From Pseudoalteromonas sp049257235 (GTDB taxonomy: Bacteria; Pseudomonadota; Gammaproteobacteria; Enterobacterales; Alteromonadaceae), in the NCBI RefSeq assembly GCF_049257235.1, contig NZ_JBMMUF010000004.1, positions 124,001 through 188,000 on the forward strand: a DNA stretch of 64,000 nt. The letters are read 5' to 3'. The position numbers and the translations under genes were made by a program. The notes beneath the pieces were generated by a model, which ran no database searches, had not been told where the DNA came from, and saw nothing but the letters and a program-made list of their open reading frames with translations. Position 1 is the first letter of the stretch, and each line of letters begins with the position of its first letter. Below are positions 63,928 to 64,000 of this stretch, piece by piece.

Positions 63928-64000
63928 ATGCCTATTGGTTTGTCTGTAGCAATTTTGACATATGGAAAAAGAAAGAGGCTTTTATTTAGTGTTGTTGATG
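63928..64000 (+). CDS. Family 2 glycosyltransferase, 5' end only
   Basis: The frame from ATG at 63928 runs off the window as MPIGLSVAILTYGKRKRLLF. The V-ILTYGKR-L opening is the usual N-terminus of GT2 enzymes. It follows the polymerase by 14 bases. Only 24 codons are visible. Confidence 0.6.
   Translation, partial: MPIGLSVAILTYGKRKRLLFSVVD

Overview
The window looks like chromosomal DNA from a marine gammaproteobacterium of the Alteromonadales, most like Pseudoalteromonas. This is inferred from gene content: a chitobiase and NagP-type GlcNAc transporter sharing LacI-type NagR-like operators, a Fur-box TonB siderophore receptor, fxsA next to groESL, aroQ-accB-accC, dsbD-cutA, a DUF3016 protein, the EpmA/EpmB/EF-P module, and a very large surface protein ending in a GlyGly-CTERM-like tail. 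No phage, CRISPR array or complete insertion sequence was seen.

Layout. 1-7.1 kb: the 3' end of an M13 metallopeptidase, a secreted gamma-glutamyltransferase, then a chitin-oligosaccharide unit (GH20 beta-hexosaminidase and nagP), each gene preceded by the same 18-bp palindromic operator. 7.2-9.4 kb (minus strand): an HDOD signalling protein, yjjX and yjjG (nucleotide housekeeping). 9.5-29.5 kb: a small thioredoxin-like secreted protein, a 6192-residue tandem-95 repeat protein and a translationally coupled outer-membrane beta-barrel. 30-32 kb: an iron-regulated siderophore receptor. 32.4-33.6 kb (minus): a zeta-toxin-like kinase followed by an unannotated 55-codon ORF, then a CAU tRNA. 34-39 kb (minus): aroQ-accB-accC and cutA-dsbD. 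39-42 kb: fxsA and a sigma-32-type groES-groL operon. 41.9-46.5 kb: an AT-richer two-gene cassette of unknown role (a secreted small protein split by a -1 frameshift, and a 1364-residue tandem-95/P-domain protein), lying between two copies of the same terminator. 46.6-49 kb: DUF3016 protein, TSUP transporter and small proteins. 49-52 kb: epmB/efp/epmA bracketed by direct copies of a 66-bp palindromic repeat. 52-54 kb: tRNA-His, mscS and a DUF481 outer-membrane protein. 54.2 kb to the end: the start of a Wzx/Wzy-type surface-polysaccharide locus (large multi-SLBB export protein, Wzz, TviB-like dehydrogenase, WecE-like aminotransferase, Wzx flippase, glycosyltransferase-like protein, EpsG/Wzy-like polymerase, truncated family-2 glycosyltransferase).

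The most notable material is the giant protein. It has grown by at least three internal segmental duplications, including a five-domain block copied at exactly 487 residues. It carries an 8-G run inside the codons of its C-terminal sorting motif, so slippage there could switch surface anchoring. Its stop codon overlaps the start of a beta-barrel gene. Other points for follow-up are the A AAA AAG slip site in the secreted small gene after groL, the zeta-kinase/55-aa pair, and the REP-like elements around the EF-P genes. All function calls rest on reading motifs and family resemblance by eye; no database search was run.
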